Assembly (NCBI RefSeq): GCF_001949145.1
Contig: NW_019091361.1
Location: 3,217,564 to 3,281,563 of the forward strand
Origin: Acanthaster planci
Taxonomy: Eukaryota > Echinodermata > Asteroidea > Valvatida > Acanthasteridae
Length of the DNA stretch: 64,000 nt
Reading direction: 5' to 3'
Below, piece by piece: positions 35,401-50,400 of the stretch. Positions within the stretch are counted from its first letter, which is position 1; every line of letters starts with the position of its first letter. Made by a program: the position numbers and the translations under genes. Below the pieces are notes generated by a model that worked only from the letters and a program-made list of their open reading frames with translations, was not told where the DNA came from and made no database searches.

Positions 35401-38400
35401 CTGGTTCGCAGTCATTGCATCTTGGTTTCAGACAGGGACTAGTCTATGACATCACTGTGTTGCACAAGGTTGCAGTCAACATGTGTTTTTATTGCATGGT
35501 CACACGATTGTTCTAGGCCAAGGAATATGCATACTGTAATGAAGAGAGAGGTGTATCAATAAGTTATAGTGGCAGTCCTCAATCCTTTTAAAAATCTTTC
35601 CAAAGCTCATTATAAATTTAGAAGAATCCACAAGCCCTTGGCAGGGTTAAGATGAAAGAGATTTATTAACAGCGATCATGCCCCTCCCACCATCACAAAA
35701 AGTTTCAAGTTACCAGATGTTTTACCTTTAAAAATGTATTTGTGATGTTCAGAAAGTATTTTGCCAGTGTAGTTTTCTGAATATAAGGGAATCAAACACC
35801 ACAGTAAGAAGGCTTCATGCAGTTTGTACCACACATTTGAAATCCTTTGAAATCATCAGTGCCTCCTCTGGTCACCATTTTCTCTCAGTTTAATCCTCCC
35901 CCCCAGAATAAAAATAGATGGTAGCCAGTATGCCAGCAATGTTTGTTGGAACTTGTAATCTGCCAAAATACTAATATTAGTTTGCATTGGGAGACTCTGT
36001 GATGCTTGGTGGCAGCAGACACAATGGTCCTTTTTGGTTGATGTGGGCATGCACTTCCAGTTCTCGGCATGCTCGTTAGTTGTGACTGTGCGCACAACTG
36101 CAAAAAAGGGCCGGTTTGTCTGCCGCCACCATACGTCTCAAAGTCTCCCATTAACTGAAGGAAATATTTGTGTAGTTTGTACTGTTGGACAATTGAATCT
36201 TGTCCTCTACCATTCTGCAGGCAAGCTTGGTCACGGGGACACCAACCGGGTATACAAACCGAAGATGATTGAGGCCCTGATTGGTCTGGTAATCCGTAAG
36301 GTAGCCTGCGGCAGCCAATCATCTCTTACCTTGACGTCCACTGGACAGGTATCAAACATGATTAACCTCATAAGAGGTCATAAATGAACAGGACTTTGAA
36401 ATAAATTGGACCTGATGTCCAGCAGGCACTTTACGCAGTTGAACAGAGCATTTTATCACATTGAAACTGCAGATTGGGCATTTAATACAAAATGTGTAAA
36501 TTTACAAAATCCATTCTTTAACAATGACAGGATTTAATCGGGGTCATTCATGTTCAAAGCGAAATAAGAGTCACAATATTGCCCTGGCATAATGTTTCGA
36601 CTCTCACTGTTCTATGTAGGTCTTTGCATGGGGCCATGGCGCTTGCCTAGGGTCTGGGTCGGCCGAGACAACGGCCCTCCGCCCAAAGTTAGTGGAGGAC
36701 CTCCAGATGACCCGCATCGTCGACATCGCTTGCGGTGACAGCCACTGTCTGGCACTCAGTCACGGTGAGGAAGCAACATGATCACTTCAGTGAAAACTAT
36801 CAAACGTTTCAAACCAAGGGCCTAATATTTTGATCCCAGCAGCATTTTCCCAAAGGCTGATGTGCTGTACAAAATTTTTCACCTTGTTCATTATTTATCA
36901 AAAGAATTTTCTCACTTCTGTAGGGGTTGAAAGTAGAGTTATAGGAAATGTAACATCCCTGGGGGGGGGAGTTGACCCATGGGTGGGGAGGTTGGAATCC
37001 AAGCTCAGACATAGAATTTCATTTGTTTCAGGCAGCAAATTTTCCATGGATCAGCTGATTTCCATTTTTTTCACTTCACACCCATGCCATTGAAAGTTAA
37101 ATAACACTGTACAAAGTCTTGTAAAGATAGGAATTTCCTTGTTTTTTTGTCCAAGTCCCAGTTGCATACCTGGTTTGTTTATTGCCGGTTTCCACCTGTT
37201 TTCTCTTTCTAGTTATTGCATTACAAATACAGCTCTTTACAAGCCTTCTCCACCCCTGGTGGGAGCAGGAGAGAGCATGTTTTTACACAGCAACGACGAT
37301 CCTTTAATGGGAACCTCCCTGCCTACATGCACTGGTTCACGGGCATCGCCTGCTGAACGTCCATGACCAATTTGTGTTTGATTATACAATCTTTGGCACA
37401 TGTGCATGAGCCCAGTTGTCAAACTTCCAACCAGGCTGCCGCTTCAACTTGGGATGGATTGATGATAGACGGAGTTTGGAACTTACTCGTTTTTTACTAA
37501 CGTCTCTGTTGTGTGCCTGATGCTGCAGATAACGAGGTCTACGCCTGGGGCAATAATGCCATGGGCCAGTGTGGCCAGGGTCACACCACGAGCCCTGTCC
37601 TGAGACCCAAGAAGGTCTTGGGCCTGGAAGGGGTCACCATCCACCAAATCTCAGCAGGGACTTCTCACAGTATCGCCTGGACTGCTCTGCCGACGGACAG
37701 GTTAGTTACAGTCATGCTTGCATGGAAAGGAAATACGCACTGGTCTCCTCAGTTGGGACTCGAGCCCACAGCCGCTCACTTGCAAGTGCAGACAGTGGTC
37801 GAGTAGCCGATCTTAGGAGGTCATAGGCTGAAGGTCTACCCGGGCAAAACTTTCCTTTTTTTATCTCTCTCTTGGTCTCTTGTTGTTGCTACATACTGTC
37901 AGAATAAACCTTGCACTTGTATTGAAGGTAAAAACTTTGAAAGAAGAAAAGTCAGAACCATTGTCATAGCCAAGCATTTGGTCAGTAACCATACATGGTA
38001 TGTCACAAACCTGACTGAGGGGCATGCTTTTTACCTGACAGTGAATGCGTTGTCAAATGGAATGATGATCAACGCTTGACACTATGAGTGGTCATTGGTA
38101 CCCTTCTGATCCAGCACTGGCTACTGTTTAAAGGTTTACCTGCTCTGTATTGTACTCAGTGCTGTGATCTTTGCCTAAAACAATGTTGAATGCATGTCTG
38201 GTCTCTCGGTTGAGTGAGGGGACCCTATTGCTTAACACCACACCATCCTAGCATCCAGTTCATCTTAAGTTGTCCATCTTTACTGTATCAGGCAAGTGGT
38301 GGCCTGGCACCGTCCCTTCTGCGTGGATCTCCAGGAGGGGACCTTCTCCTACCTCCGGTCCTTCCTAGAGCACTACTGTGATGGCTTCGATCACCCGAGT

Positions 38401-41400
38401 CCACCACCCCCCTTTCCAACAGCAAGGTAAGTCTTAAGGTACTTGATGCAAGGCAAGCTAAGAATCAAAATCTTTGCATTTACTCTCTTCCAAACCAACA
38501 GTTCTTCACAAAACAGGAGTTTATTCGGTGATAACAGTCACAAAATACATCCCTGCCTGCTTTGCAAAGCTTCCAGCAACACATCACTGACACTGACACC
38601 ATTGTTTATGTTGCATACGTCAGGTTGATTCCATAAAGTTGTAGTAACAACAAATTTGACTCTTTTCCAAGTTTATAAATGTAGTTTCAAACATTAGTAT
38701 GCTGCTGTGTATTTGATAAATAGGTTGCCTTCAACTGTTACTGTTAACCAGCGAGAATTTCACATTATGCTATTGAGATTCCTTTGGACCACTTCTAGGT
38801 ACGGATTGACATGTAAATTCTATGTGGCATAAATTACCATTCCTAGCAGAATCGGACCATTTTGTTACATTTGAATTTTTATTTGAAAGGCAGGGGTTAT
38901 TGTCAGACAGCTCTGTCCCCAGGTGCTAAACTGTCTTGTTCAGCAAAAAGTTTGGACCAAGTTATCTTCACAAGATTCCAACAGATTTAGAAAAGGCAAT
39001 CATATTCAAGTATTCCTCTTTTCTTTATGAGAAGTAGGTTTCCTCATCCTTAGTTGCACAGAAACATTTGATGGCTAACTTTACTGAGACAGACTTACCA
39101 GATGCCATTGGGTTCTCTTCTGATAATGAAAGCTATCTTTTGTTTATCTGGCTAGGGAGCACCAACACTTTGTGCTACTCTGCCTCAAACTCCTCTGCAC
39201 CCATCTTCAGTTGGCGCTGGCTGGGGGGCTCTCCAGTAGCATCCTAGGGAGCCAGGCCAGGCCCCTCAGGCACCTGTTGTTTCGTCTCATGGACTCCAAG
39301 ACTCCCACGTCAGTCCAGAAGGTAGTCCGAACATTTCCATTGCATTTGCGACAATGACCACCGTACTTCTAAATGGCGCCAAGTGATTTTGAACAAAAAA
39401 GACTTCTTTTTTACAGTTTGCACTTTAATTCCAAAGACAGTTACTGAATTAGGATGATTTTCCACAAAAGTAGACTGTTTTTTGAGAAGCTGTTTTTGAC
39501 AGTTTGAAATTATTTCTGACGAGTAACGTGATACCACTTAACTTAAATCAAACGCCTTTTGTTCCTTTTTCAGGCTGTGAGTGAAACGCTCTCCATTGGT
39601 GCACCTCTACTCCTACCTCCATTGAGGGAACGCATGGAGTTACTGCAGTCTTTGCTGCCACAGGGGCCTGATCGATGGGACAGCCTCTCCAAAGGACAGG
39701 TACAAGTCTAAACAAAGCCATGCTAGCGTAACCGTTGTGAGTGGTTAAAGCACATTCAGCGTGTAGGGAGACGGCCACATTGGCTCATAGTTCTTTATAG
39801 TTTTAGAGGGAATTCGTATTGAGGTGGTTGTACTTTTCCCCCCACCTTCCACCTCTGCAACCCAAGGGTTGAGTCCTGTCTTGGCCAGCGTGTTGATTGG
39901 GTTTTCAGTTCCGACCCGATTCCATGAGTTTTCCCTTGGAATACTTGTCCAAGGTTTTTCCTCCCACCTCCAAAATGGCCCCTAAGACTTGTTGTGTGAG
40001 ATGCGGTTGTGATTGACCTTCCACCCTGATCTTATCACCTCCTCAGAGGATGCAGCTAGGCATCATCTTGACCAGCCTCCAGGAGAACCTCCACGTCGCC
40101 TCCCTCCTGGGCTTCACCTCTCCCCTGGACTGGGAGCCCGAGCCCAAACCCTCCGACCCTTCAACTCTGACCTTGGCACCAGGTCAGGATATGCACCTGG
40201 CAGAGGTGTTGATGAAGACGCTGCTACGTAACCTAGGATATCACACCGTAAGCCATCCACCAGGAGCTGAATAAACCACTCGCACACTGTCAATAATCAT
40301 GCAGGAATTAAAAATAGTTCTATAAAAATTCTTCTAAGGCAAACTTTAAGGATAACATGCTTGCTACATTAACACAGATTTCTTAGCCACTTGACTACAT
40401 GCGCGACACAGTGATTTCTTACTTTGAACAGGGTACCGTGCCATATTAACAAATAATTCCAGGTACCAGTAGCCACTCCATTATAAAAGGCATTCATCAC
40501 TTTATGGTGTCTAATTCCAAGAATTACCGAGAATTAACAAGTATCCTGATCAGCAATTCCATGTGAAGCATTTTGATACTGCCAGAAACCGCCACTCTGC
40601 ATGGCCACGTAATGATAACATCGTCATCTTTGCCTTGATCAGGAGCAAGCCTTCGGTGAGTTGGAGAAGAACAGCGACAAGACCCAGAAGTCTATGGCTT
40701 GTGATGACGGCGCGCCCCCGGCCCATCTACGAGAGTTGCTGTCGTCACTACAGAAGCATCTGGTAGCATACTGTCACGTCAACGCCGGGGACGAGGTAAA
40801 ATGGACACTGTTGCTCTGAAATATCATTGTAGGCCCCTTGACCTTCCTGTCCCAAACAGGGAATTACTCCCTACTTGCACAGATATTTCAAGCATGGAGG
40901 ATATGCTTGCCAAGGTAAATTCACTGTGGCCAACAGTAGCATTATGGTCGCTTTGCAAGGGACAAAAATGAACACTCCCAACCCACATGGCTCTTTTAAA
41001 ACTCATGAGGGGGTGCTTCCGCTCAAGGTGGATTAAGGTGTAGTCTCCACATAGAGAATGCTAGAATGCTAAGTCATAGAAAGAATAAACAACATCTACC
41101 TCCACTGTTCTGAGAAAGTGGACAACCATAACCAAAGAAGAGTGATTGAGTTTATGTGAATAATGTGTTTTCAGCAGTGTGCCGTGGCTGTCGGGGATCG
41201 AGTGATCTAGAAAGTGTAATGGTTGAATTCCCTCCCTCCACAGATATCAGGGAGTGTAGGCCTTCTACACAAACACCTCAATCTGCTCCTGCCTCATGCC
41301 GTGGAGGTGCTACAGAGGTCGGTCAAGCTTCTCCAGCAGAGCGGTGGGATGGCAGCCCAGGCAGTCCGTAACAAGCTCAGGGGTGAGTGGGGACCGATGT

Positions 41401-44400
41401 CCTTCGTCTGCCAAACCCCCTTAAAAGTATACAACTCATTTTTTTGTTGCAGCAGAAGATTACCAGCCAAATATACCGTGTAGTGAGTACTGCTTGGCCT
41501 GTGGGCGGTTCCCGGCCAATTTATTGTTTGTTGTTTTTTTGCCAAGTGGCTGCACAGTATCGCTCCGTGCTGTTGGCCTGAAAGCAGAGGAGTGTATTCT
41601 CGCAGCGGCAGAGCAGAAAAGTGTGTTGAATTGGAAATGTCACCCTGAAGATGGCCTAAAGCAGGAGGCATTTGTGCAGATGATGTCACACTTTGTGCAT
41701 TTTCCCTTGGAGCCAGCGCAGGCCCACAGTTTATCGAGCACCATGGGAAAACATACCTTTAAACGAAGTGTGATGTAATAAGGACAGAATTCTATTGCAG
41801 CACGTATCTAACTAATATGGAGAAGCCTTAAGCATCTTTAACAATTTTAATGTCAAATTTATCAAATAGTTTTCCCCACCACGTCAATTGTACATGTACA
41901 GCTGTATGTTTTTCTCATCCCGCTTTTGGATTTAGGTCAGCAAAGCATAAACCAACATTAAACCTGCTTAACAGAAACTCTGATGAATGTTCCCAAGCCT
42001 GTTAGTGGTTCACTACCACATTTTTACATGCAGTTGTTGGTACTCTTCAGATCTCAAGCTAGTTATTTACATCCGTCAAATCCTGATCCAGTTCAGCCTT
42101 TACTCGACCCACATAAATCCTGATCCAGTTCAGCTTTTACTCGACCCACATTGACCCAGTTTGACTCCAGGTGATGGTAGTCATTCCATTTTTGCCTTCT
42201 CCAGATGTCTTGTACACATCCGCAGCCGGTGCGATGCTGTCCCAGCTTCTACACTCTCTCCTCCTACTGCCCGTCAGCGTCTCACGTCCCCTCATGCTGA
42301 GCCTGCTGGCCCTCCTGCCTGAACTGGATCAGCTCAACCGATTGCTACCTGCGGCAGCCCTCCTGGACGAGCATGAACTGGAGTGGCCTTTACATGGTAC
42401 GACAGTTTCATCAAAATGTTAGAGACTGATTCAGATATCTGTCCAATGCAGGATGTCTTGACATGCTGGCCTCTATCTCTGACTTCAGATTTTGCAAGAT
42501 GTCAAGAGGCTAACATTTGTGGAAAAGATGGTTGGCCGCGTCATTTGACAAAAGGGTGGAAACAGTGTGGCGTCCAAAACCATTTCTTTGGGGTTAAATC
42601 ACTTCTAAAGCTAAACTGGTACTTTTGTTGGTCAGGTTTTTTGTTGGCAATTTGGTTATCAGCTGTTAGTCAAAAGGAGAAAATAAGGCAAATAAATGAT
42701 GCATAATGCAGAAGGACATTGTTGTATGCCCATTATGCCAGGTTGCATGTTTGTATGAGCCTTCCCTGACAGCTTGGTGTAGACTTTGGCAGAGTTGAAC
42801 TTTGCCGAAAGTCCATGTTTCTGGATGACTTTGACAAGAGAATTTGGCAATGCTGTCTGGATCTCTTGACATTGATATGGAAACTACTGCAGGCTTGACA
42901 GGTTAAGCAATGACGGAGGGTGTTTTCGTCAAAGCTTTTGACTCGGCTTAGGACTCGATGACTTTAGTTGGACTTGCAGGTGTCGTGTGGGGACTTGTGA
43001 TGGACTCGACGATATCACCAGGAACCATACCCTGTGGTCCTCATGAATCACCCTATTTCATTCATTCCTTCACTAGGAGCCCCTGGCAGTGTGGAGCCCG
43101 CTGCGTTACCCCTCCCACAGCCTGCCAAGGGATGGGTGTGGCTGGTAGATCTGGAACGGTGCTGCGCCTTGGTCGTGGGGCGTTGCCTAGCTGGCATGCT
43201 AGCTTGGGTGCCCGTCTCCAAGGAGGAGAGCGAGACCAGCGGCTGGATGGTGTCCAGGCTACTCAGCAACGGTCTAGAGACCAATGTGAAACATTTGGGT
43301 ATGCATTTCTGAATGGTATAGACCTTTATCATGGGGCAGCCATCTTGCTTTTCACCATTCATAGAAATGTAAACACACAGAGGTTGGAAGGAAAAATAGT
43401 CTGTTCCCATTGATCAATATGTGAAATTGTATTACTATTGCCAGTGGGTCTACAGGGAACAAGGCAAATGTGGCAGCATCATGATAAAGGTCTTACTTAT
43501 GGGTGTTGATTAACCCTAGCAGTCCACAATTCTTTGCCTTTTAAGGGATTATTATTGTTAAAAATTGATTTCCTACCAGTGGCATACCAGGGAAGGGGGG
43601 GAACAAAATGCTGCCAACCCCCAGGAGATATGTTGCTTTTATTTAGGAACTGAAAGTGCCAGCACTTTAGAAATGATACTTTTGCCCATCTCAGGGTAAT
43701 GAAGATACTTTAACCGACGAAACAATGTAAATAGTCATGTTTAGAAAGATTTCCATTTAGCCCTCCTGGCCCTAAGATCTGATACATAACTGTGTCTTAC
43801 GTGTTGTCTTGCCGATATGTGTGTACCCTGATCCTGCAGACTGGGAATACGTTTTGGTGTGGATTTAGATCTTGGACGTTGTGAGGTTGTGCAGAGCTTG
43901 AAGTATCCCTTGACTCTGAGGTGTACACAAGTCATTATTTGCCCAGTTTGGAAAAGACCAATCTAAAAATCTCCCAATGAGTCATAGGCTACAAGAGTAT
44001 CCAATACAGCATTGGCCTGTGAACTCTGACACAAGGTCAGCTCAAAATTCAGGGCCATGATGGAATTTTTGAAATTCTTCCACAGTGGAACTAGTCAGCA
44101 AAGTGTCCGAAGCAGCCATCTCCGGCGACGACGACTATGACCTCTCTGATTTCAAGATGACCCCTGACCTAGCGACCTTGCTTGACTTGGCCACAGGCAG
44201 AGGGAGGGAACCAGCCCTGTCAATATGGAACAGCATGCAGGACTATGCACGTAATAAAGGTGAGACTACAGGGTACCGGAGAAATTGTGTCTTGCCATAG
44301 TCACATGCCAAGTTGTCTGAAAACTCTATTTTGTGTTCTCATGTCCATACTGCAGAAGTACGCGAACATCAAATGAATTTTGAAATGGGAATGGACGGTA

Positions 44401-47400
44401 TTGGTTGCACAAATCTGCCCAGCCTCCATATTGCTGACATTTTCAGACTAATTCAAGTTAGCACTGCTCTTGATCTAGATGATTCCTGTTTTGAGTTGGG
44501 ACATTTTTCCTTTTGTTAGACTGGGACACCAGCGGGGAGGTGCAGGAGGAATTATTAGACCGTGCGTCGCGGTGTCTGCTGGCCTGTCTGCTCAAGCATT
44601 GCAACCTGCTGTCTGTTGCTGCACACAAGCAAGGGTAAGTCGGTATGATTACAGCGTCTTGGTTACCCACAAGGCCCACACAGGTACCTTATGTAGACCA
44701 GAGGAGGTCCGCATTCAGCAGGTGATGAGGACATTATTTCTTTCCCCTTCCCTGAAAAGTTCTTCTAAACGGCGTTAGAGGAAGTTTTCAAATTTTAATT
44801 GAAGGGTTGCAGAATAAAGAACATAGGAGCAAGAAATCCCTGCATGGCTGATCAAGCTGGTTCATTTCAAAATAGATCTTTCCTGCTCTGACTTCCAGTA
44901 TCCATCGTCACTGCAATGATAGCACCGATGCTTTCGTTTGTCTTGGTGACCTTGAGGTTTTATTCTCTTGACAAGGAAGAAATGAAATCATTGGCATGTG
45001 ATCTGATTACGGTCCAACATTCAGCTTCATGTCTTGGATGAAGTGGGGAAACTCAATGAAAGTGTAGAGGAAATAGGGAGTGGAGATGTGTGCTGTCCAA
45101 GGCTTTCTCAGGGTTTTTCCCCACAATGAACTGCACAGAGTGATATTTATCGCAGAGAACATTAGGTCATGGTGGGACTTGTTCAGTAATGTGCATTGTT
45201 TTCTCTCTACTTGAGAGGGCAAACACAAAACCAAATTTTTCTGGGGGGAGGGGCTAAAAGTTGCAATTGGGGGGAGAATAAGAGGGTTTGCTCCTTTCTT
45301 TCAGTTGTTTTATAGGTTTTCCCATTCATGAGGTTCAATTTAGAGGCTCTGGGGAAGACAAAAATAAAAAAAATCCCCCCAAATTGTCCTTATTGTATGA
45401 AGAAAATGATTCAGCCCCTCTATCTTGATTGATAAATACCTCTCTGATTGCAAGTATATGTGCTTGTCTATCTGCATGCCCTGCAGATGGTGCCGTTGTG
45501 AACTGGTTTACATGGGAACATTTACGCTAATGCTCAGTAGATACAAGCCTGCGGTATTTCTTTGTACAGAGACAGTTTTTTCAAGTGAAAATGAACAGTG
45601 CAAGTGGAATTTCATGTAGAGTCTGTCTTTGAATCTGCCTATTGTCATTGACTGCAAACTCCCAGGTTCAATTTCTTGAAGTTTTCAGAAATAGATTTCG
45701 GCTTTAACTTTGTGGTTATTTCATTACAGATTTGCTCATTATGTGACGGTATTTTTTTTTATCTCTGGGATTGGTCTCTGAAAGTCCATGAATTGTGTGA
45801 TCTGTGAGAGTGTGCAGTAAATGTAGGGTAGTGATAAGAGCGGGACCAAATATTGTGCTAACCAAGGAACAGCTGAGGACGGGTCAACCAACAAACACTG
45901 CGTGGCATTTGGCCTGGTAGCATCTTTCCTAAGCGAATATTTTCTGTGCTTAGTAGGTTTTCAACCTCTCACAGTGTTTGTACTTTATTGGATGGCAAAC
46001 ACTGACCATGAGTCTAATGATGGAGTCATCATGGCTGGTTTGCTGCGATGTACTTAGAACTGCATCCAAGTGTTGGTCATAGCAGTGGAGAGATTTTCAG
46101 CTGTTCATCATCCATAACATATAGAGCATCAGCTAGCAAAACAAGAGCAGCCAAAGTATCAGCAGGACTTTGGATCGTAGCTGTCAGTGTCTAAATAGTT
46201 GTTGTGCTTACAAATAAAGCTCAGTTGGGTCTGGATGTGCTCATCTCACAAATGACATATCTGGCTGGATTTGGATTAATCAGCCTAGTTGCTATCCACT
46301 CCGAGCAGGACAAAAGAGGGCGTGGTTTTTTTTTTAGTACTCACCACATAGGCACTCGTGTATAATGGGATCAGTGGTGCGTTTGACTCGGAGCACGTTG
46401 AGTACATGTAACGATTCCTTAATGAATGGTCTTTGCGTACACGCAGAATGCGTACAGGAACTTGCTTGGAAAACTTACTACCATCTGTCTTTCTTTTAGG
46501 CTGGTAATCAGTGGTTTCCTAAGCACAAAATTTCTGATTTTTGTGCTTTAAGTAGCATATTTATCTGCCTGACAGGTTTGTAATATGATGGGATACCTGA
46601 TGGAACAGAAAGTGACAGGTGTATGTACTCTACATTTACCGTCAGTGCTTTTACAATCAAAATTGATAATCAGACAGACAGACAGCCTGACAGACATCAG
46701 ACATTTATTTCCTCTTCTAATAATAGCCATAGGCCTACATAATACAGTATTAAGTAGTCATAAAGTATTAAGCAAACAAATGTATTAATTAATCATAAAA
46801 AAGACAAGAAGAGGGGGTAAAAGCCTAAAAAGCAAAGGCTTGTGTTAGGTCAGCTCATTTAACAAATTACATACAATACATTCAACTACAAACAATAAAA
46901 CAAAAAATTCTACACTGTGTAATCACAAAGTAATGAGCGAATGAAATCACACATGAAATCTGCTATAATAACGTGCATAAAGTACTGCACAGCACTTACT
47001 GGAGTGTCTGTGACTTTGAGGACAGCCGTTTGGTGCGGGTATATCCACAAGGACAGCAAGATTGAAGAATTACTGAAGCTGAAAGATTGAATACACCTTG
47101 TGTCTTTGCAGTGGCTTTCTGGTGTTTCAGTTTTGGTCAAAATCACTCTATTTGTCATTCAGGAGTTCAGTTATGCCATCATCCATTTACAGTGTAAGAC
47201 CCGTTTGTGATATGGTCATGTAGATGTACCTTGTAAGAGAACCTGGTGCACATAGCCAGCAGCTGGATTCGAACCTTGGACACACATATGTAAAGAATCA
47301 CAGACATCAGTCACTGCATCACATATATGTATTTCCCCCTTAACCCCAAATGGAGATGTCTTAACCACCTGAACATAGGACTCTCTTAAGTTTAGAGGTG

Positions 47401-50400
47401 TTGACTTTCTAGTTACATGTCGTGTAGTTTTGTAAAGCAAGCTAATTATTAGATGATGAGGCTGTCTGTTTACAGCACGTAAATTTTATATTGCTAAGAA
47501 GGTGGTTGCTTGCATCCCATTTTGTTCAAAACATGTCAAACTATTGTACGTTGTACAGAAATGTTAACCAAATTGTACTCAAACATCCTTTGTCTTGTTG
47601 AAAAAAGGAAATTCTTCAATTTCAGGGCTCGTGAGTTCTCCTTTGCTAGCCAACACAGTGGAATTATCAGAATTTGCCTATCGCAAAAGAAGATGTTGTG
47701 TTTGCAGAAAGCCATGCGTTTGTGTACATTTACGGTGTAAAGGTACCTGTATTGAAATGCTGTACCGGTATAAAGCATTTGTGTGGGAAATTTATTGGTA
47801 GTTTTCATTTGTAAAGTTCAGGCATAGTGCACAGTTTGATAGGTTCCCTCGTTAGTTTATACCTTTAGTAAATCTCGTGAGCATTAATCCATGTTCGGCT
47901 ATTTTATGTTGGCATTTGCTGTGTGAAGAAAGGGATTTCTAATAAGCCACTTTGTTAAGATGCCAACTTGATTGTTAGTCTTAATGATGAAGGTAAATAA
48001 ATGTGCTCACGTCTTTTTGGTAGGTGTGGTAACCAGGTCCACAGTGTATAGTTTGGACAGTACTTTTCTTGTTGCCAAATAATGCAGGGCAGTAAATTTG
48101 CTCGGTATCACATGGTGAAAATGCTTCATTTTGAAGAGTTGTTTTTTTAAAGAGCAACTCAAAGGAAAACATGTTTTCTCTGATTTTATCTGTTCAACTA
48201 AATATGGAAGCATCCAAATCGAAGGCAGTGTCATTTGTCTTCAGAGCTCAACTGTAACAAGCTAAAAAGGGCTTTTTTTCTGTTCATGGCGAGATGCAAA
48301 TTCTGAATGTAGATTACGTCATTCTGAGAAAACACAGAAAATGAGGGGAGACCTTGCCCTGTGTTCGTAGTGGATAAATCCTTGTGCATGTCATTTCAAG
48401 TGCATAGGAGAAGTGCTCTTCGCGAACCTCAAAGTGACTGTGCTCGAAAATTGTGCGATCATGAAACAGGAAAACAAAATCGAAAGCAATAAGCCTTTTG
48501 CAAGTTAACTTTGACCCAAATCTGGTACACTGAGTTCTTTAAATTCACGTGAACATTACAACTTGAATTCTCCTTACTAAAACCACTTTTGCTATGCCTC
48601 ATGATTCGGGGCAAGCTTTTACTTAGTTACATAGGCAACGCCTTGCAGCAATACACTGTTCTCAATGGATAAGAAGGGCACAAAGGAACCAGTCCATTCC
48701 AGAGATGGTGGTCGCTATGCGAAATCTTGCCCCGAATCATGAGATATGGCACAGTGTCTTTAGTCTGGGGAATTCAAATCGTTGTGTTTATGTGTAGGCA
48801 GTTAATCAGTGCACCAGATTTTATTCAAATTTAACTCGCAATTGGCTCATTGAATATTTTGCAAACTGTCTCCAGGTTACAAGCCAAACAAGTTAAGAAA
48901 TTTTGCCTGATGATATAAGGAATTTACCAACAAAGCAGGGTGATGCATTTTTAACAAATGTGAACAGCATGTCACTGCATGAATGCTGCATGGCGCTTTG
49001 CTGCAGATATATTTGCATAAAAAGCTACCACTAGAAGGAGCCATATTTAGTTACAATGACATTGTGAGAGAAGAGATTACACATGCATTGAAGGAAGTCG
49101 GAACAAAGCCCGAAGTGAGGGACCTGTTGACCATAGAATAGGTCGACTTTTCACACACATAAAAAGTAAGACACAAGAATAAGTCAGTCCCGAAACTGAT
49201 AGATAAACCATATGATATATATACATGTACACGTTGTGTCTTTGCTGTGGGTTTCTGGTGTTTCAGTTTTCGTCAAAAGCACTTCATTGTCATTCAGGAG
49301 TCTGATAATCTCGTGAAGAGTTCAGTGACGCATTTTTCAATTTATGGAGGCAGTTGAAGCACAAATTAGTGTTCAATTTCAGTTTTTGTTCTCTCGGCAT
49401 AGACTGCGTATTAATGCAGACAGGTACATGTATCCCCAGCACCTGAATGTACATTTAGCCTGTTGTGGTTGCTGATACTGAAGACAGACATTCTTAAAAC
49501 ATGTTTTACGGGCGGCTCATTTCTACAGATTTGTGTGGATACGACTTTGAAGAGTTTGCGAAAGAGTTTTTAGATCATGAACTGACAAGGTTTGACATAC
49601 TTTCTCTGAGTACGAAAATCCTTGCACCAGTCGGCCTTCTTTTGAATTTTGTCTTCCTCTTTGTCGTTGTTCGAGTGAAGTCCTTGAGGACACCCTTACA
49701 TGTCTACTTAACCAATCTGACAATTGCCGACACATTGTATCTTCTTCTAGTGTTGCTTTGGCAAACAGTGATTCCAACTGGGCATGATGGTTCAAGCATC
49801 ATGAAGAGTGCATTTGTTACGCTTAGAATTGTGTCTTGCTTTCTCGTGACGACTATTGCAATAGGAAGATTCTTAGCTGTGCGTCATCCAATAACATATA
49901 GAACAACTGACAGCAAAACAAGAGCAGCCAAGGTATCAGCAGGACTCTGGGTGCTGGCAGTCGGTGTTGGAATAGCTGACTTTTTTGGGGCCCAACCTAA
50001 ATTTGCTCAAGATGCGGTTATCCTACTTGTCGTTAATGTGGGAATAATCGGATTAATCAGGCTAGTTGCTGTTGTAGTGACCAGCATTATGTATGTCTGC
50101 CTTGTGCTCAAGATACGACAAAGTTCATCTGTAACACAGCATCGTCCGCAGAGACTTGGCAAGGTTACCTGTATGCTCATCATCAACACTGCTGTTTTTT
50201 TCCTATTGAATTCAGTCCGGATCACCTCCCATATTATGTATGCAATTGTTCTTTCATCAAACCCATGTGCAGCTTCCTATCCCAAACTCATTCATGGCGA
50301 ATTAGATATTTTAACAAGTGCATATATCACAGATTTGATCAACAGCTGCATAGATCCCATCATTTACAATGTGATTAATGCTGAGTATCGAGCAGCTGTG

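Noticed and set aside
36959-36969. G-runs (also near 4267, 14357 and 59665) as G-quadruplexes
   Set aside because: Each is one isolated run, not four spaced runs; more likely simple-sequence or sequencing noise.
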